Positions 34,795 through 48,790 are shown, numbered from the stretch's first letter. The stretch: DNA of 64,000 bases from Bryum argenteum (GCA_037043015.1 CM073324.1:1357413-1421412); one strand, 5' to 3'. Numbers and translations are program-made. Notes: generated by a model not told the origin, from the letters alone.

Positions 34795-35647
34795 CGTGCG
34801 ACTAGGATATAGACCCATTGAAGCCTTTTATTCTACATGTATTAGAACAGAAATTGAATATATTGTGGAAAAAGTCCAATTTATGTGAGACGGTCGCCCA
34901 TGAATAAAGACCATAGCCCAACAATTCTTAGATGACATTTTTAGTAGAGAACATTCTAAACTCATATTCGGTGCTATATAAGAAGAAAAATAAAAATAGT
35001 GATATCTTATCTATATTGTTATGTACGTTACCGAAACCACTCATGTCGCAGTAAATCATCATTTTATTATGTTATACGGCAAACTCCCCATCTAGCACTG
35101 TCGTCCATCTGCGTCTGCGGACGCCCGGGTAGCATAAGACGGCGGCATTGGCTGTCAAACTCCTTATTCTTTGGTTTTCTGCATTTAGCTTAAATTTTTC
35201 GAATTTTTGTGAGCATTAGGAATAAAAGGGAACTTTTCTTTTGGTTTCCTTAGTATAGAAAGGCTAGGAATAAATAAAAGTATTTAGCCCCGGTTAAAAT
35301 GATTTTTGAGGTTACCGGTTGGGAAGGTCAACCCGGGTATAGTAACCCTGGATAGCCGGTGTCCTGGCCGGGCGCGGGTTGGGGATAATGGGCGGCGGGC
35401 CGACCCGGCCTGTCAACCCTAATCCTTTTCAGACGGCGGCCCCCATTTCGCGCCACCTGCTTCTCTTCCCCCTCGCGCTGTCGCTGCTCCACGTTTTGTC
35501 GTGTTGCAGCCAGGGGTGTCGTCATCTTGCGAGCGCGGAGTGTGGTGTCGGTAGGCCAGGAGATTGCGCACCAGGGGAATGTACCCGCGTTGAGGAGAAG
35601 GGTGTGAGCTGCCAGCAGTCAGGGTAGAAGTGCGGGGAGCAGAAGCA
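34795..35647. other. Non-coding region before the gag-like remnant
   Basis: AT-rich to about 35,090, then GC-rich. A TATA-like CTATATAAG lies near 34,974. It may contain the 5' LTR or leader of the gag-like element that follows, but I found no matching copy downstream. Confidence 0.4.
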
Positions 35648-38600
35648 ATGGCGCCCAAGGAGAATGCGGCCAAGGGAAAAGCTCGGAAGGAGAAGTCCCT
35701 GCCCGAAGCCATCCGGGAGAGGGGAGTGCACCCGGAGATCCCTGTCAAGGAAGCTCACCGCAGACAGCTGAAGGAAGACCTAACGAGGATGGGCTGCATC
35801 GAGTTTTACAACCGACCTTGGAACCTGCAGAGGCCCGCGTTTCTGAAGGAGGTCCAGACAGAGAGCGCACCGCCAAATTCGGAGGAGGACATGGTGCGGG
35901 GGCGGCCTAAATGTCAGGAGAGGGGCTTTGGAGGATCACCTCTGACTTTTTGTTGAATCCGAGGTGGGGTACATCGCGGTGCGGGGAAGACGAAGAAGTG
36001 CGGCGGAGCTTCTCACCTGCGCATGAGCATGACGGATTCAAGGTGGAGCATTGCCTCGATTCCAGGTTGAAGGGTGCTGCAGATTCCTCCTACCCATACT
36101 TACCCCGGACAGCCTTGAGCGTTGCCAACAAACTCGCCAAGGCTATCCCCGAGTCATACGCGAGGAGGCGGGTAATTGGATGGGCATCATCATCCCGGAG
36201 GCGTAGTAATCCGGGCGTGTCAGGATAAACAATGGCAAGGGTTGCCCATTAACTCCATTCCTATTCCACCTCTACGACGCCTACAACTGCCTGGATGATG
36301 ATGAGGCCGCGCAATACGCCAAGGCCTTGGAGGAGAGGCGAACCAGGATCCCAGGATAGTTTTCCCCGAAGGAAGGAGCAGGACAAGCCGGGACATCAAG
36401 GCCGGGCCGATCCAAAGAAGATCGGGGATACTGGCGGAGGCTGAGAAGAGGAAGGGACAGCAGTTACTCCACCCCGGGCCCCCACCACAACCTCACCAGG
36501 AGTACAACAGGAGACTCCCACAGGGGAGTACAACCCCTTCTCCCCCATCAGTCCCGTACAGGGGAGTGGCTCAGGAGAGGAGTCACTGCCCGTCGCAAGC
36601 GGGGCAATGCGCGCAAGCACTGTGCAACGGCAGAGGCAGGCCCCTCAACCAACACCCCGAGGCCCCATCCACCTAGACGACTCAGATGAGGAGAACCCTG
36701 TGCGGCAGGCAACCCCTCCAGGAGAAGGATCTCCTCACGATCCAGACCAGGGGAAGGAGTTAGAGGATCCGCTGGAGGAGAGCCCTGACCAAGGAAGAAG
36801 AGGAAGGCCACCCGGAAGTGCACCCGGAGTTGTCGGCCCACCTCGGATGGGATCCCCTTCACCCAAAGTGAAGAAGCCTTCAAAGAGAAGGAAGGTGACC
36901 TTTGCATCGACCGAGGAGTAGGAGAGACGCAAACCGTCAAGAAGGAAGGTGGTACCCCGGCCAAGGGGAGAGTGAAGAGGAGCATCCCGAAGAGGGGGTA
37001 CGCGGGTCGGGACGGAGAGGGTGCCCAGGGAAGCGACGACTGAGGAGAGCAGAGGGTCCGAAACCGAGTCCATGGACATACCCCGGAAGCCTGCAAGACC
37101 CCCATCTAACGCAGGAGAGTCCAGCACCCCCGCTCCAAGGAAGGAGACTGTCCCGGAGAGAAGGAGAGGAGCCATCCCCGGTGCACCTACTCCCCTGTTC
37201 AGGATTACGGAGGAGAATCCCCTGAACCCCATCCAGGAGACCCTGCAAATGTGCATGGAGGAGCACAAGGCGATGTATCGATCGCTCAGGGGAGTAGGGG
37301 AAGTCCTGACTGAAGACGAATACGGTGGAGCGCTACCCCGAGCTGGTGAGAGCCATGCAAGAGCAGCGAGATGCCCTCAACAAGGAGGTGAAGGAGCTGC
37401 GGGATCAGGCCATGGATTTCTCCCTCAACGTCCTGACCCAGGATAAGGAGATCGAGGCATTGAAGAAGTATGTCTCGACCCAAAATGGGTGGGCGCGGGC
37501 TAACCTATTCGCCTTGCAGAAGACTCTGGTCACGCCAGGGGAGGCTCAGGCCAAGGCGCGGTTATTTGATGCGCACCTGCAGGGTGATGGCGCGGATGCC
37601 GCGGTGCGCATGGCTGCCTTCTTGAAGAAGTATACGGCGCAGATAGAAGGTGCCCTGGAGGAGATGCGGATCCTCCTCAAGGAGATGTATGAGCGGTTCC
37701 CAGGAGAGAGCGGCAGCAATGAGGTAAACAAAGAACAGAGGCGGAGACAACTCGGGGTGTTCACAGTGCGAGCAGGGGAACAGGAGGACAGTGGGACTCC
37801 TTCGGTGTCTGCCCCCCTTAGCCGAAGCGATCCAGTGGGAACAGATGGTGGAAGAAGCCCAACCCGATGTTGAGATGGCATGGGAGGAGGAAGGCGATCC
37901 AGAGTAATGGATGAGGCCCACTCGTGCCAGGGTAGCGACGGAGGTGCCCCCAGAAGAGTCAGAGGCCATGAATGTTGCCCCATCCATTTCTGCAGGACGC
38001 AAGAAGTACAGCTAGCAGGAATGCCAGCCACCGAAGCTCAACCCGAACCTGGGTAGAGGAAGAGGTTCTCCCGCACCGGGAGAGGCAAAGCGAGATCCAC
38101 CCGGGAGGAAGTAGTAGAGGCACCCTCACCGAGGGAGGAGAGAGAGCATCCACCCGGACAGGAAGTAGGAGGGGCTGCTTCACCGATGGAGGAGGAGATA
38201 GTCACGCCCCACCAACCCCGGGAGACAGAGGAGCACGTCGAACCAGGGGAAGGTGTCCCCGTGGTGGTCCCACCCGAGTCGGCAATGGATGAACAAGCTC
38301 CCCCGGAGAGGAAGCCGTTGTGAGTGCTCCATCGGAGTTGGGGAGAGGAGGAGGTGCCACTCCCGGGAGGGGGAGGTGCCACTCACGGGGAGGTAATCGA
38401 TTGCTTACCCGGGAGCAGGGGTAGCTGCGGGGACTCCACTAGGAGAGAGGAGGTAATCAAGGAGATCCGGCCCGAGCCGGAGTTGCCATCATCGAGATGC
38501 CGGAGGTCGACGACGAGAAGCGGAGGATGGTACTCCGGGAGAGGAGTTCGTCGCAGAGGGGAAGTCACCCGGGGAAATCAAGGGGCCCACCCATTGAGGA

Positions 38601-38915
38601 GCCGCCCGGACACTACCGACCCACCTCTAAGCGAAGTCGAGTCGGGGTACCATTGATACCCGAGACCCTGTGAGTGGTTCCGGAGGAAGTTGTCTGGATG
38701 AGGTTGATGCCCTCTCCGGGGGAACGGAACCCTTGGATGTGGAACCCGAAGGAATCACACCCGGGAGAGACCGGATATCGAAGGAAGGTGCGGGTGGCCA
38801 TCCGGAGGAGCGCGGAGAACCGGAGGTGACCAAAGCATCCTCGCCCAAGTGGACCCGGGGGAGTGAAGACAGGGTAGCGGCCAAGAGGGCAAGACCTACC
38901 CCTGGTTGGGTTTGA
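35648..38915 (+). mobile_element. Gag-like LTR-retroelement remnant without visible pol
   Basis: A GC-rich coding block begins MAPKENAAKGKARKEKSLPE. An N-terminal globular part follows, including CIEFYNRPWNLQRPAFLKEV, as in gag-type proteins of plant retroelements. Then come a long charged, Pro/Glu-rich region and a coiled-coil part near 37,330-37,700. No protease, reverse transcriptase or integrase was found, so it may be a non-autonomous (LARD-like) element or a truncated one. It is broken in several places. Codon use and GC content differ sharply from flanking element DNA, consistent with later insertion. LTRs were not identified. Confidence 0.45.
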
Positions 38916-41699
38916 TGGCCAACCTCGCATCAAGTTGACCAGGGCTAGATCTATCTAGCGTTAGGTTAGAAGATAGGCATTTAGTAGTAGAAGGATAGAG
39001 GTGTGTTCACACCATTTTGGACTTGTAGTAGTTTTTGTGTGTTTGACTTATAGGCGGTCCGGGAGAGGCCACGTGGGCCTTATCCCTGTCCGGGTATTTC
39101 GTGATCCACTAAAAGCGGATCCGGAGCATGAAACCCGGAGTAGCATGGAAGTACTTAGCCAAGGAATGTTCTCATTCTTTGGGTCTTTGTTTGTATCATC
39201 ATCATTCTCGAAATATCTAGGGTTGCGGCCGCCTTTCCAAGTCTAAACCGTCTTCCTTGTTGTTTTGTGTGTGTGTGGTGGTGCAACTAAGTCCCTTGCA
39301 TTGTTTGCTTGAAGATCCGGAGGAAGGTTAGTGTTGGTGAGATCTGTACTAGTGTCCGGGGTAAGGAGTTTTGGCGGTTAGGCGTCACTACGAGTCAAGA
39401 CTTTAGGTGAACATGGTTTCCTAATATTCCCGGGGACGGTGGTCTAGCGGGGAAGTTGGTCATTTGTTGCGGAGAGTGGGTCTTAGTCCTCCTACTATCC
39501 CTGGACCGTATCCAAAGTTGTCCCTTCCTACCTTCTATCCTCGGTGCTGGGAGTTAACGTGTGAGTAGCCATACCAACAGGAAACATTGGCACCCTTATA
39601 GTGACTGCACGGGGTTAACAATCCGGTATTGAAGGGGGCCGAGTCTAACCACAGGCGAATTCGACCTAAGAGAAAAGAGCGTTGTAGGTGTGTTTATGTG
39701 TTGTGTTGAGTAGTGAGAGAATCGAGGAGAGAGGAAGTCAAGTGCCCTAAATCCAGCACTCTAAACTAAGGGAGAACCCTCTGATGGACAAACTGAGGTA
39801 AAACTAAACCAGCTTGGAGATATATTGGTTGACCAGGGTAGGAGGAGTTAAACTCCCCTGGAAGGAAACCAGGACAGGAGAAGCAGAATTGCTAACCAGG
39901 AGATCAGCACCATCCTGGTTAAAGGAGAAGTAAGACAGGACAGTGATAGAAGCACTGTCCTGGGAAGGTTATTCTAGTCACTTTGGAGCTCAGTGAATCC
40001 CCGCGGATCGATTAATCCGGATATCACCTCTGAGAGTGTTCTTAACACTTAAAAGAACACTAAAGGGGAATATCGCTATCACGAATTACGACATTGGTAG
40101 ATAGTCGCATTGAAGCGACATTCACGTACCAAACTCTCTCATCATCAAAGTCATGAAGTCATGTAGAATTAAAGGATATAAGTGCGAAGAAAAATGCTTC
40201 CATCGTGAGCTATCGAGTAAGGCTGTTTATCATTCGCGTTGGTATTATAAAGCTGCGTATGTTTTGGACGAATAAAGTAGAAGTGAACTGATAGTAGCTT
40301 CTATGTAGAGTGTTGGCGCACAGAAGCCGTCTCTGGGATATCGGTTTGCACGTAGAAGCCAGAATTGTTTGACTTAGTAGCTAGAAGCTTATACCTTTAG
40401 CACACGGCATTCTAGCAATTCGGTGGAGGATCTGGACTGAACTGCCAGCAGAGGCCGGATTTCATGCAGAGTCATCGGAGACGGGCACCAAAGTTACATC
40501 ACCCTCCCGATCGATCGTTGACCGCAGATAGTAGACCCCGCGTAGGATCGGATGTTTTGAGATCTTAAATGCCAGTAGCAGTCACAGATGTGGTGCGTGT
40601 CGCCGCATAACCGGTGATGCCGCGCATAAGCGGGTCGACTCCACCGAGGTGCCTTATCTCGAAAGTGCCGATGGTGTAATATCGCCGGGCTCGTAGCGAG
40701 AGATGAGCGTGACTTCCGTGATAAGGTTCCCGGATATCCTCGGTCATTTGTGAGGCTCATGATCGGAGGTCATGTTGAAAACCGAGAACTGCGAAGGAGA
40801 TCCGGTTTTGGTGCGGGTGGGAGAGATACATTGCTAGAACGAAGTACTATCACGAGAGAGAGGAATTAAGCTTTCTTTCTTTCGATTCTTGTAGCGAATC
40901 GAAGATGGCGAGTCATGGAGGGGAGATAACGGCAATGCAGACCCAAGCAAAGTCGTTGATGTAAGCGCCCCCTCCACGTTTTTGATCTCACAGGTGGCGA
41001 AGGATGTCTTGGAAAACCTTTGGGAAGTTCGAGGTCACCAAAGTTCAGACAATCGCGTCGAAGGGCATATGCTTTCATGAGCAGGTATGTGATGATTTTT
41101 CTTCTCAGAATGTCAGTGCATGGCCGAATTTGAAGCGTCAATGAATTTGAGCTCGACAATTGCGCCCAGTAGAAGCCGGCTGGTATCCTCGTTTGAATGC
41201 AGCCTCGTAGACTCGCAGCCTTGTAGACTCGCAGCCTCGCAGCCTCGTAGCATCGCAGCCTCAGAGCCTCGTAGCCTCGCAGCCTCGTAGACTTTTTGCA
41301 TGAGCATTGACATTGACGGATTTGCTCGCGAGATTGGGGTGGGTAGAACATGCTCGCGGAATCCTCGTTCTGTTTTGTGCTTAGAATGCGAATCTACTCG
41401 CTTGTAGCCATGTACAAGTTGGCTGGGAAGGTAGTTTGAAGGCATGACCGAATTCGTGACATCTTTTCGGCGTGAACCATTTGCCTCGTGAATGAACAGT
41501 TTGCCTCGTGAATGTACTGTTTGAGTTGTTTCGTCCGCGAAACTACCTTGCTTGAAGCCACGTAGTAGGTTCGTGGGGGACGATGGAAAGCATGGCCGAA
41601 CTCGCGACCTCGTGCACTTCTTCAAAGATGAGCATCGAGTGGCGAGAATTCCCATCCTCGTTGACAGTCGTTGGAGATCGGTGGACCACTTCACCTCGG
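38916..41699. other. Non-coding region between gag-like remnant and satellite
   Basis: No convincing gene. The part to about 40,000 may be the 3' LTR or tail of the gag-like remnant. From about 41,200 short repeats of GCCTCGTAGACTCGCA appear, leading into the degenerate flank of the satellite. Confidence 0.4.
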
Positions 41700-44110
41700 C
41701 ACATTCGTCAACGAAACATCCTTGCTCAAGAATTTTAATATTTCAGATCGGTGTGCTTGAATTATGCTCCCCGAATCCTTGTTTTGTTCATGTGAGTAGA
41801 GTGTGCAAGATCCGCTCGAAGCCCATCAACGCCGCTTTGGAACCTCGTTTGAATGCGAAAGATGTGTTGTCATTTGAATGTGAAAGATATGCTCGGAGCC
41901 GTATAGAAGCCGGCTTAGATCCTCGTTTGAATATTAGCCCAGATTCGCAACCTCTTTACTTTCAGCATGAGAATGGAGCGTGGGCTTGCTTTGCGGGAAC
42001 ACTCGCTTACCTCGAGCACTATCTACAATGAAAGTACATGGCTCCGAGCCTAGTAGAACCTGCATGAGAGGGACGATTGAATGCTTTGCCGAATTCACGA
42101 CCTCGTGGACTATCGAGAGTCGTTGTCCCAGTAGTAGCGGACTCGTGAAGCCGCTTCACGTCGAGAGTTTTCAACGAAATTGCCTTGCCCATTGTGATTT
42201 GGATGATTGAAAGATCGAGGCTTGGCCGAGTTGTGTACTACGAATTTGCGGCGTCATTGACTGACGAGCTTGACCGTTGAGCCATGTGGAAGACGATCAA
42301 TCCTCGATTGAATGCGTGTGAGAAGTTGCGGCTGGTTGCCTTGCTTGGAATCGAAACTACCTTGCCCGTAATATGCTCGTGGATCCTCGTTTGATTGCGA
42401 AGCCCGAATTCATAGTGACTAAGACCTCGAGCATGACCCTTGCGCGTCATCGTAGAAGCTCATTTGGAGCCTCGTTTAAATTCATGCCGGCATTCGAAGC
42501 ATCGTTGCCCTGCTTGACACTGAAACTCCTTTGCTCGCTTTAGGATATTCTCATCATAGAATGTGAAAGATCTGCTCGCAGTATCCTCTCTTCGTAATTG
42601 TGATGAGAGTGTGCTACATCTAGTCGGAACCCTGTAGATGTTGGCTGGATCCTCTCGTTCGAATGCATGCCGAATTCGTAGACTTTGAGCGGGCTTTTTC
42701 TCGTGAGCTTCTTGCCTTGTGAACCGGCTCATGATGAGCACTCTCGTCAACGAAACTCCCTGGCTCGGAGCCTATTAGAAGCTGGCTGGGAGAGTTTTGT
42801 ATTTCCATTGCCGAATTCGCATTTTCGTACTCTCAGCGAGCGTTGTCTGCATGTTGTAACGGCCTCTTGAACCATCTCACCTCGAGCACCTTCGTCAACG
42901 AATGTACCTTGCTCGGAGCCCTTAATAAAGTGGCTGAGATGGACGGTATGAATGTACGTCGCAATTCGCAGCCTCGTAGACTTTTAGGAAGCGCTGTGTA
43001 GTAGCGGCCTCGTGAAGCAGGTCACCTGGAGCAGTTTCGTCAACGAAACTACCTTGCTCCGCAATTCTAATCCTTGTGATCGGTGTGCTTAGAATATGTT
43101 CGTGGAAACCACGTTCTGTAATTGTGAGTAGGGTGTGCAAGATCTGCTTGGAGACTTGTAGATGTTGGCTGGACCCTCTCGTATGAATGCATGCCGAATT
43201 CGTAGACTCTGAGCGGGCGCTGTCTCTGAGCTTCCTGCCTTGTGAACCGGCTCATGATGAGCACTTTCGTCAACGAAACTCCCTGGCTCGGAGCCTATTA
43301 GAAACTGGCTGGGAGAGTTTTGTTTTTCCTCCGCTGAATTTGCATTTTCATACTCTCAGCGAGCGTTGTCTGCATGTTGTAACGGCCTCTTGAACCATCT
43401 CACCTCGAGCACCTTCGTCAACGAATGTACCTTGCTCGGTGCCCTCAAGAAGGTGGCTGGGATGGACGGTATGAATGTATGACGCAATTCGCGACCTCGT
43501 AGACTTTTGGGAGCGTTGTGTAGTAGCGGCCTCATGAAGGCAGTCACCTCGAGCAGTTTCGTCAACGAAACTACCTTGCTCCGCAATCCTAATCCTTGTG
43601 ATCAGTGTGCTTAGAATATGTTCGTAGAATTCACGTTTTGTAATTGTGAGTAGGGTGTGCAAGATCTGCTTGGAGACTTGTAGATGTTTGCTGGATTCTC
43701 TCGTTTGAATGCATGCCAAATTCGTAGACTCTGAGCGGGCGCTGTCTCGTGAGCTTCCTGCTTAGTGAACCGGCTCATGATGAGCAGTTTCGTCAACGAA
43801 ACTCCCTGGCTCGGAGCCTATTAGAAGCTGGCTGAGAGAGTTTTGTTTTTCCTCCGCTGAATTCGCATTTTCGTACTCTCAGCGAGCGCTGTCTGCATGT
43901 TGTAACGGCCTCTTGAACCATCTCACCTCGAGCACCTTCGTCAACGAATGTACCTTGCTCGGAGCCCTCAAGAAGGTGGCTGGGATGGACGGTATGAATG
44001 CATGTCGCAATTCGTAGCTTTGTAGACTTTTAGGGAGCGCTGTGTAGTAGCGGGCTCGTGAAGCAGGTCACCTGGAGCAGTTTCGTCAACGAAACTTCCT
44101 TGCCATCTGA
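41700..44110. repeat. Palindromic satellite with 523-bp higher-order repeat
   Basis: The 12-base motif TTCGTCAACGAA (arms TTCGT and ACGAA are inverted, 2-base centre) occurs at 41,704, 42,891, 43,036, 43,266, 43,414, 43,558, 43,789, 43,937 and 44,082, plus a one-mismatch copy at 42,743. Spacing follows a pattern of about 148, 145 and 230 bp, which repeats as a 523-bp unit about three times from 42,663; the third unit is cut short. Degenerate copies extend left to about 41,540. The array ends about 300 bp before the first coding trace of the ParB-like gene. Confidence 0.85.
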
Positions 44111-46726
44111 TTGAAATGAAAGTGATCTGCAGGCATGGATTCTGCTCGTGGATCCTTGTTCGAATGTGTAGTCAGAATTCGCAGGGACATTGACCCTAAC
44201 TACCTTATCCTCTCTCTGGTTAATATGTGGAAGATAAATATATATGCACGTATAGCGTTTGTATCCGAAAGTAGGAGAATATTAGGTGATTCATATCTAC
44301 ACCTCTTATCATTTCAATATTAACATTAATCTCTTTTCTCTCATCTCCTTATGAATATACTAACGCTCGAATTTTTGTTGTGTTTGCTTTTGTAGGAGTC
44401 GATTGACATCGAGCCGGAGTTCTCTTGTGGAATCTCGAGAGCGATAGTGCTACGTCTTGCACGCGAACTAGAGTCTTAGATGTAGAGGTTAAACGCACGG
44501 TGGTTCGAGCACTTCCAGTTTGCTACTATAGATACTAACACCGACTACGTTCAATCAACATTGATCGCTCCCGCGATCGTTGTTGAAGATCAACGAGCTA
44601 CTTACATGAAGTCTTGGGGGCGCGTCGTAGGCAACTGCGCTTGGAAGCTCAAGCTCAAGCCAGACTTTGCCCACGACGTTCTAAGAGGATTGCGACCTAG
44701 TCTAGCTAAATTTGAACAGTCTACTTTAATTTTAGCTACTGACATCTTACATTACCATGAGACGTAAAGACCAAAGTTCATGTTGTCTTCATTTATAATT
44801 TATGTTGCTTCTCTATTTCTATTTGAGTTTTCATAATTGATTACTAAGTATCTTTGGTACTCTTGCGCAGACCCCTCTCTCGATTGCCCCGCTGTCATCT
44901 GAGACCGATCCCACCAACATGGCAACAACTGACGGTTGTGACGCGGAACAGCAGTCATGTTTGCCACTGACTATCTCCCCAAGCCGCCAACTCACATCTC
45001 AATCTCCAATTGCCGAAGACGATGACGATGACATTCAAGAGATTGTTCCGGGTACACAGTGTTTGCGCGACATTGATGCAGTTGACGAGATGAACACATT
45101 TACGGTAGTTGCGTCTCCAACTGCAAGATCTGCGAGGGAATCTCCTTCTCTCCCAGATACTTTGGAGGTTGGGGTTGTTGAAATGCCAAGTCATTTGCGA
45201 GAGATGGATCTATGTGGAGCGCGACGAGTTACGCGCTCAACAAAAGGGAAACTCAATCAACACTATATCCAGATTGCGTATCAAACCAGTTGAAAAATCT
45301 CGACTTCGAATTCCCCTCTGTCGCCTCTCGTGTTACCCCAAGGTACGTCCTATCATTGAAACAGATGTTTGCAATTTGGCAAACGAGTTTGTCAAAGGAT
45401 ACAGAGAGGGCGTCGTGTTTTTATGTTCCCCTTCAAAGAAGAAGCAGTAGCGGCGGTTGGTAAGGGCGATGATGCCGCTTGGAATAACCTCATTGAAAGC
45501 GGCCAATGATCGCTTCAAGTCTCATTGCAAGCCGATCCGGACCTTTGCCAATTCAATGGCAAATACTTCTACGTCTACGAGGGGAATCATCGCGTTACTG
45601 CTTGGATGCGGTACATTGAGCAAATGCGCAGAGATGACCCTGATTGGTATTTCTTTGTCGACTGCATTGTCCTTGACGGACGTGCAGAATACAAAGTACT
45701 TATCGACGCGATGAATGATATCAACTGGTGAGTTCGATTTTGTATTATTTTTCCTTGGCTGTAGTATTTTTTACACAATTTACATATATTTTGTACTAAC
45801 CTCATCAACAGGTCCACAGAGCATGATCATGTTGAAGATAGCCTGCCATCGAGGTTGCAACGCATGCGCAAGTTTGGCAAGATGCCACTAGAAGAATGGA
45901 AACCCCTCATCTCTGCTGAGGACTGGAAGTACTGTTACACCGCAAAAGATAAGCTGAGGCAGACTTGGTACTTCGTTACTAAAGACGTCTTCATAAAGTT
46001 CCTCTATGCGGTGGGTCATTTTGCATATCTTTTGTATGAATTCGTTTTAAATTGAGTTTTTTACTTTATCCAACATGAGTTCTTTGATTGTCCAGAGGCA
46101 ATGTGCTAAAGTCGCCGACGAAGCCCAAGCCCAATACTACGAGGACACTCCCGTCGACGAGAGGACTGCGCAAGGAGTTTGGACGGCCATGGACGATGCT
46201 CTCAAAGCTGAGGTTAAACGAATCCGACAGAAAGATTTCGACAAAATGCTTGCCATTGCTAATCCTGAGTTAGGAAAAGCTTTTGAGCAAGAGGTATGAA
46301 TTCACTCGACCTATCTTACTTCTATCTCTCAATTTCGTTCTCCACATCCTCTCGTTATATTTCTTAATCTTTTTCTTGTAATTTGATGTAGATCAATCTT
46401 CATTATAGTCGTCAAAAGGATCCCGAGATGTCTGGAGCGCCTCAGGAAGGTCGCCACCACCAACGTTTGAAGGAAGTGAAAACCATGGCCGTTGGTGGAA
46501 CAACACTCCGGCATTCCGACGGAGTGTTCGCTTTCCGGACCCGGTCGAGATGAAAGACAGGGTGTTGGAGGCATGGCTTGCCCGTGCTGCCTTGTGGTCT
46601 CAGGTACTACATATGCACTCAATCACATTCGTTACACCGATATGACCATACCCATTTTTCCTGATTTTTACTAACTTCACTTGTTGTCCACAGTTAGCAA
46701 CGTATCTGAAGGAGGAGGTGGACAAG

Positions 46727-48252
46727 TGTGAACCCAAAAACCACCATGAGGTGGCATTTGGTCACAAGGGGTTTTGAAGAGCAAGATTAGATGAGAAAAG
46801 AAGAGAGGAAGAAGGAAGACAAGAAGAAGACAAGGAAATAGGGAAGAAGAAGAAGAGAACCACCGGCCGGATGGCTTGGAAGTGGTCTCTACTCTTTTGA
46901 TTGCCATTCCTTCATCTTAGGTCCAAATGGGGCGTGCCATAGCTTTTTGGAAATCTAAGCTCAATGTGCACCCGCCCCTAAAATCTCAAAGGCAGAAGAT
47001 CAACGAGCTAAGACTGATTCTTTGTTTGACTGTGGCGGTTTTTGCCACTTTGCCGGGGGGAAAACTTTTTCAACACCCCGACTTTGGAAGCTCATATCTC
47101 CCTCTCTACAACTCGGAATTGAGCATGCTTTATACCATTGGAAAGCTCTACTGGAGCTCTATCTAGTGTAGAAATCTCAAAGGAGTTGAAGAAAAATCGA
47201 GTGAGTTATGAGGGAAACAATCTGGCTGGCTTTCATAGGGCAAGAACAAGCTCTTATCTTAATAACAAAGGAACTAAATAAGGAGGAGGAAGATGAGTGA
47301 GGCAAGACAAGCAATTTGAGAAGGGCTCTCCTTCTCCTAACTACTAACACTTCAACAACAAAATCATTTTGAGAAGGGCTCTCCTTCTCCTAACTACTAA
47401 CACTTCAACAACAAGATCATTTTGAGAAGGGCTCTCCTTCTCCTAACTACTAACACTTCAAGAAAGATGATCATGGTGAACAAAGAGAAAAAGGAGGCCC
47501 ATGGCCTTCCTCCTCCTAACTACATAGATGAATAGGTAGGTGAACAAAATGGAGGAGAAGGGGGCCCAAGGCCTCCCTTCTCCTACTCTAACCTAAACTA
47601 AGAGGAAATGGAAGAGGTGATGATAGCTTGGAAACAAGCTATTAAGTACCAAATGGGAGCCGCCAAAGAGGCGGCTCACCATAACTCTAACTAAGGCCTA
47701 AGCCCTAACTAAGGCATGGATGATGACCGCCACTCCATGCGCTCCGTCCTTGAAGCCTCCATCCTATCAACGACTTCATCAATGGATGTAGCTCCCACAT
47801 GCTACCACAAGGTTAGATGAATGAATCTCTCAACAACCAAATTTCAAACACAACAAGGACATCAAAGACTACTTGTACAAGGCCCATGGTAAATTTCTAA
47901 CCCAACTCCAAGTCCCTAATTTTACGCTAATCAAACCAAGGATCCACTAGGGGCTTTTTTACCTCCTCTAGTCCTTCCTTATCGAACCAAGGATCCACTA
48001 GGGGGCTTTTTACCTCCTCTAGTCCTTCCTTATCGAACCAATCACTCCTAATCTAAACTAAGCTCAAAATTCATGCTAAATAATCTACCAAAGGCCTTGC
48101 GACAACTAATCTTTAATATACCTATTGCATTCAAAACTCAATTATCATAAATTCATCAAATTACCTCAAGATGTCATGGTTTGCAAACAATTCATTAATA
48201 AAAATCCATTATTAGTAACACTTAAGCAAAAGAGAGCTTACACGCTCTCACA
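46727..48252. mobile_element. Solo-LTR-like element, 1.5 kb, TG...CA ends
   Basis: Begins TGTGAACCC and ends CTCTCACA, flanked by the 5-bp duplication ACAAG (46,722-46,726 and 48,253-48,257). TG...CA ends with a 5-bp duplication are the mark of LTR elements. No retroelement coding sequence is visible, so this is a solo LTR or a non-autonomous element. It contains a 53-bp tandem repeat (47,315-47,467, about three copies) and a 50-bp tandem duplication near 47,932-48,031. It sits in an exon of the ParB-like gene. Confidence 0.75.
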
Positions 48253-48790
48253 ACAAGTTCTTCAAACAAGAGAATCCCCACATCCCGAACATTGACGCCA
48301 TTTTGATGCCCGAAGAGTACGTCGAAAAATGGCGTCTTCTTTTATGGGATAAGGCATTCGATGCTTATTTGGGGCCCAAAGCCAGCCCTAAGTTCATTAA
48401 AGGCTCCCACATCGACAAGATTGGCGGAGGTGCTCAAACTAAGAAGCGATTGATGTTCAGGTTTGATCACGCCGTTCTGTATTGTCAATTTTCTGAATAT
48501 TATATTCAGAAAAGTGTTTCTAATTGTTTTTACTCTTTGTAGGTATCTCAAACACGAGCTCGTTGCTAAGGGTGGTCTTGCTCCAGTGGGCATTCCGTCT
48601 GAATTCCAAATCCCTTGCTTGAAGAAGAAACCGAGGTCGATTTTTTCGAATGATCAGAAGCAACGGTTCAAGATGGCTTTACTGTTGACTGGTGGTTGGT
48701 TTCTAGAGTCTCAAACCCACCATGTTCACAACGAAGAGAAGCATCTTGTACAGATAGCGGAATCGGTCGACGCCGCTCCTGTAGCACTAC

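Noticed and set aside
36548-38386. Several long minus-strand ORFs in the gag-like block
   Set aside because: The block is GC-rich, so long open reverse frames are expected; the plus strand has the gag-like and coiled-coil signals.
42743-44093. CRISPR-like array
   Set aside because: Spacing between the palindromes is 145-230 bp and the spacers are themselves repeated, so it is a higher-order satellite, not a CRISPR array.
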